This document shows, one piece after another, positions 63,847-64,000 of a stretch of 64,000 nucleotides of DNA. The notes under the pieces are model-generated. The model ran no database searches. It saw only the letters and a program-made list of their open reading frames with translations, and had not been told where the DNA came from. Every line of letters begins with the position of its first letter. The first letter of the stretch is position 1. The position numbers were made by a program, and so were the translations under genes. Source of the stretch: Poriferisodalis sp965215815 (GTDB taxonomy: Bacteria > Actinomycetota > Acidimicrobiia > Acidimicrobiales > Poriferisodalaceae); the NCBI RefSeq assembly GCF_965215815.1, contig NZ_CBDCEO010000012.1, positions 1,302,001 through 1,366,000 on the forward strand, in the 5' to 3' direction.

Positions 63847-64000
63847 ATGGTTGAGCGAGATACGTTCAGTAACAAAGTAGCGTCGCATGCATTATATGTC
63901 GATGCTTCCATCGCTACCGAATCGTCAGCTGTCGCGCCAGCCATCAAGGCATCAAAACTCGCGTTGACCAGCGTACTGAAATCGGGATTGGAGTCGGCGG
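63847..64000 (+). CDS. Possible 5' end of a gene leaving the window
   Basis: ATG 63847 opens a frame (MVERDTFSNKVASHALYVDA...) uninterrupted to the window end, 51 codons. Local GC is lower than in the core. Too little for identification. 63598-63846 upstream holds no clear gene; a short frame 63621-63854 on the plus strand (77 residues) is possible but unconvincing. Confidence 0.3.
   Translation, partial: MVERDTFSNKVASHALYVDASIATESSAVAPAIKASKLALTSVLKSGLESA

Noticed and set aside
63621..63854. 77-aa plus-strand frame
   Set aside because: No ribosome-binding site or family, and stop overlaps a competing frame; evidence too weak to list as a gene.

Overview
The window looks like a chromosomal segment of a high-GC actinobacterium, most plausibly of the class Acidimicrobiia. 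Three signs point there. It encodes an actinobacterial-type integration host factor (mihF) in the actinobacterial order mihF-gmk-rpoZ-coaBC-metK-priA-def-fmt. It has a pyrR-pyrB-pyrC-carA-carB-pyrD-pyrF operon of actinobacterial layout. It also has the block relA, hisS, aspS, alaS, ruvX, mltG, aroE, aroB, aroQ, efp, nusB. The class is inferred from gene content and order, not from a marker-gene tree. I saw no rRNA, tRNA or CRISPR array.

Layout. 0-7.9 kb is a mixed accessory region: a PIN-domain gene broken by a stop codon, a DUF6338-like membrane protein, a stretch of gene debris (a 147-bp piece of a CoA-transferase gene joined to the end of a membrane-protein gene), an HNH endonuclease with a perfect hexapeptide repeat tail, and a CoA-transferase / dienoyl-CoA isomerase / lactonase-fold hydrolase group. 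7.9-53.7 kb is almost entirely minus-strand core genome. Read in the direction of transcription (right to left) it has relA, a vapBC-like module, hisS, aspS, a DUF948 protein, alaS, ruvX, mltG, aroE, a prepilin peptidase, aroB, aroQ, efp, nusB, a 10-gene Tad-like pilus/secretion operon, the pyrimidine operon, and then mihF through fmt, a phosphoesterase and an amidohydrolase. 53.7-64 kb is accessory again: a small gene, a second toxin-antitoxin pair, a leucine-rich-repeat lipoprotein, a CPBP protease, a YjdF-like membrane protein, a decayed ISL3 element, an ISL3 transposase beside an IS110 remnant, and an RDD/DUF4190 membrane protein.

How the genes work together. pyrR, pyrB, pyrC', carA, carB, pyrD and pyrF are joined by 1-8 nt overlaps or tiny gaps and cover de novo UMP synthesis except two steps. 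The dihydroorotase homologue has lost nearly all its metal ligands, and no orotate phosphoribosyltransferase (pyrE) is seen. The operon leader has a PyrR-binding-type hairpin that contains the Shine-Dalgarno sequence. The Tad-like operon (lipoprotein, large Cys-rich membrane-anchored protein, CpaB-like, CpaF-like ATPase, TadB, TadC, four small pilin-like proteins) is coupled mainly by GTGA/ATGA overlaps; its likely prepilin peptidase lies 3.5 kb upstream between aroB and aroE.

A recurring oddity is local tandem duplication of 15-80 bp, in coding sequence (HNH protein, aroE, alaS, LRR protein) and between genes. The most noteworthy points are the inactive-looking dihydroorotase, the pyrR leader, the Tad-like operon with its unrecognised 769-aa protein, the LRR array, and the duplication habit.
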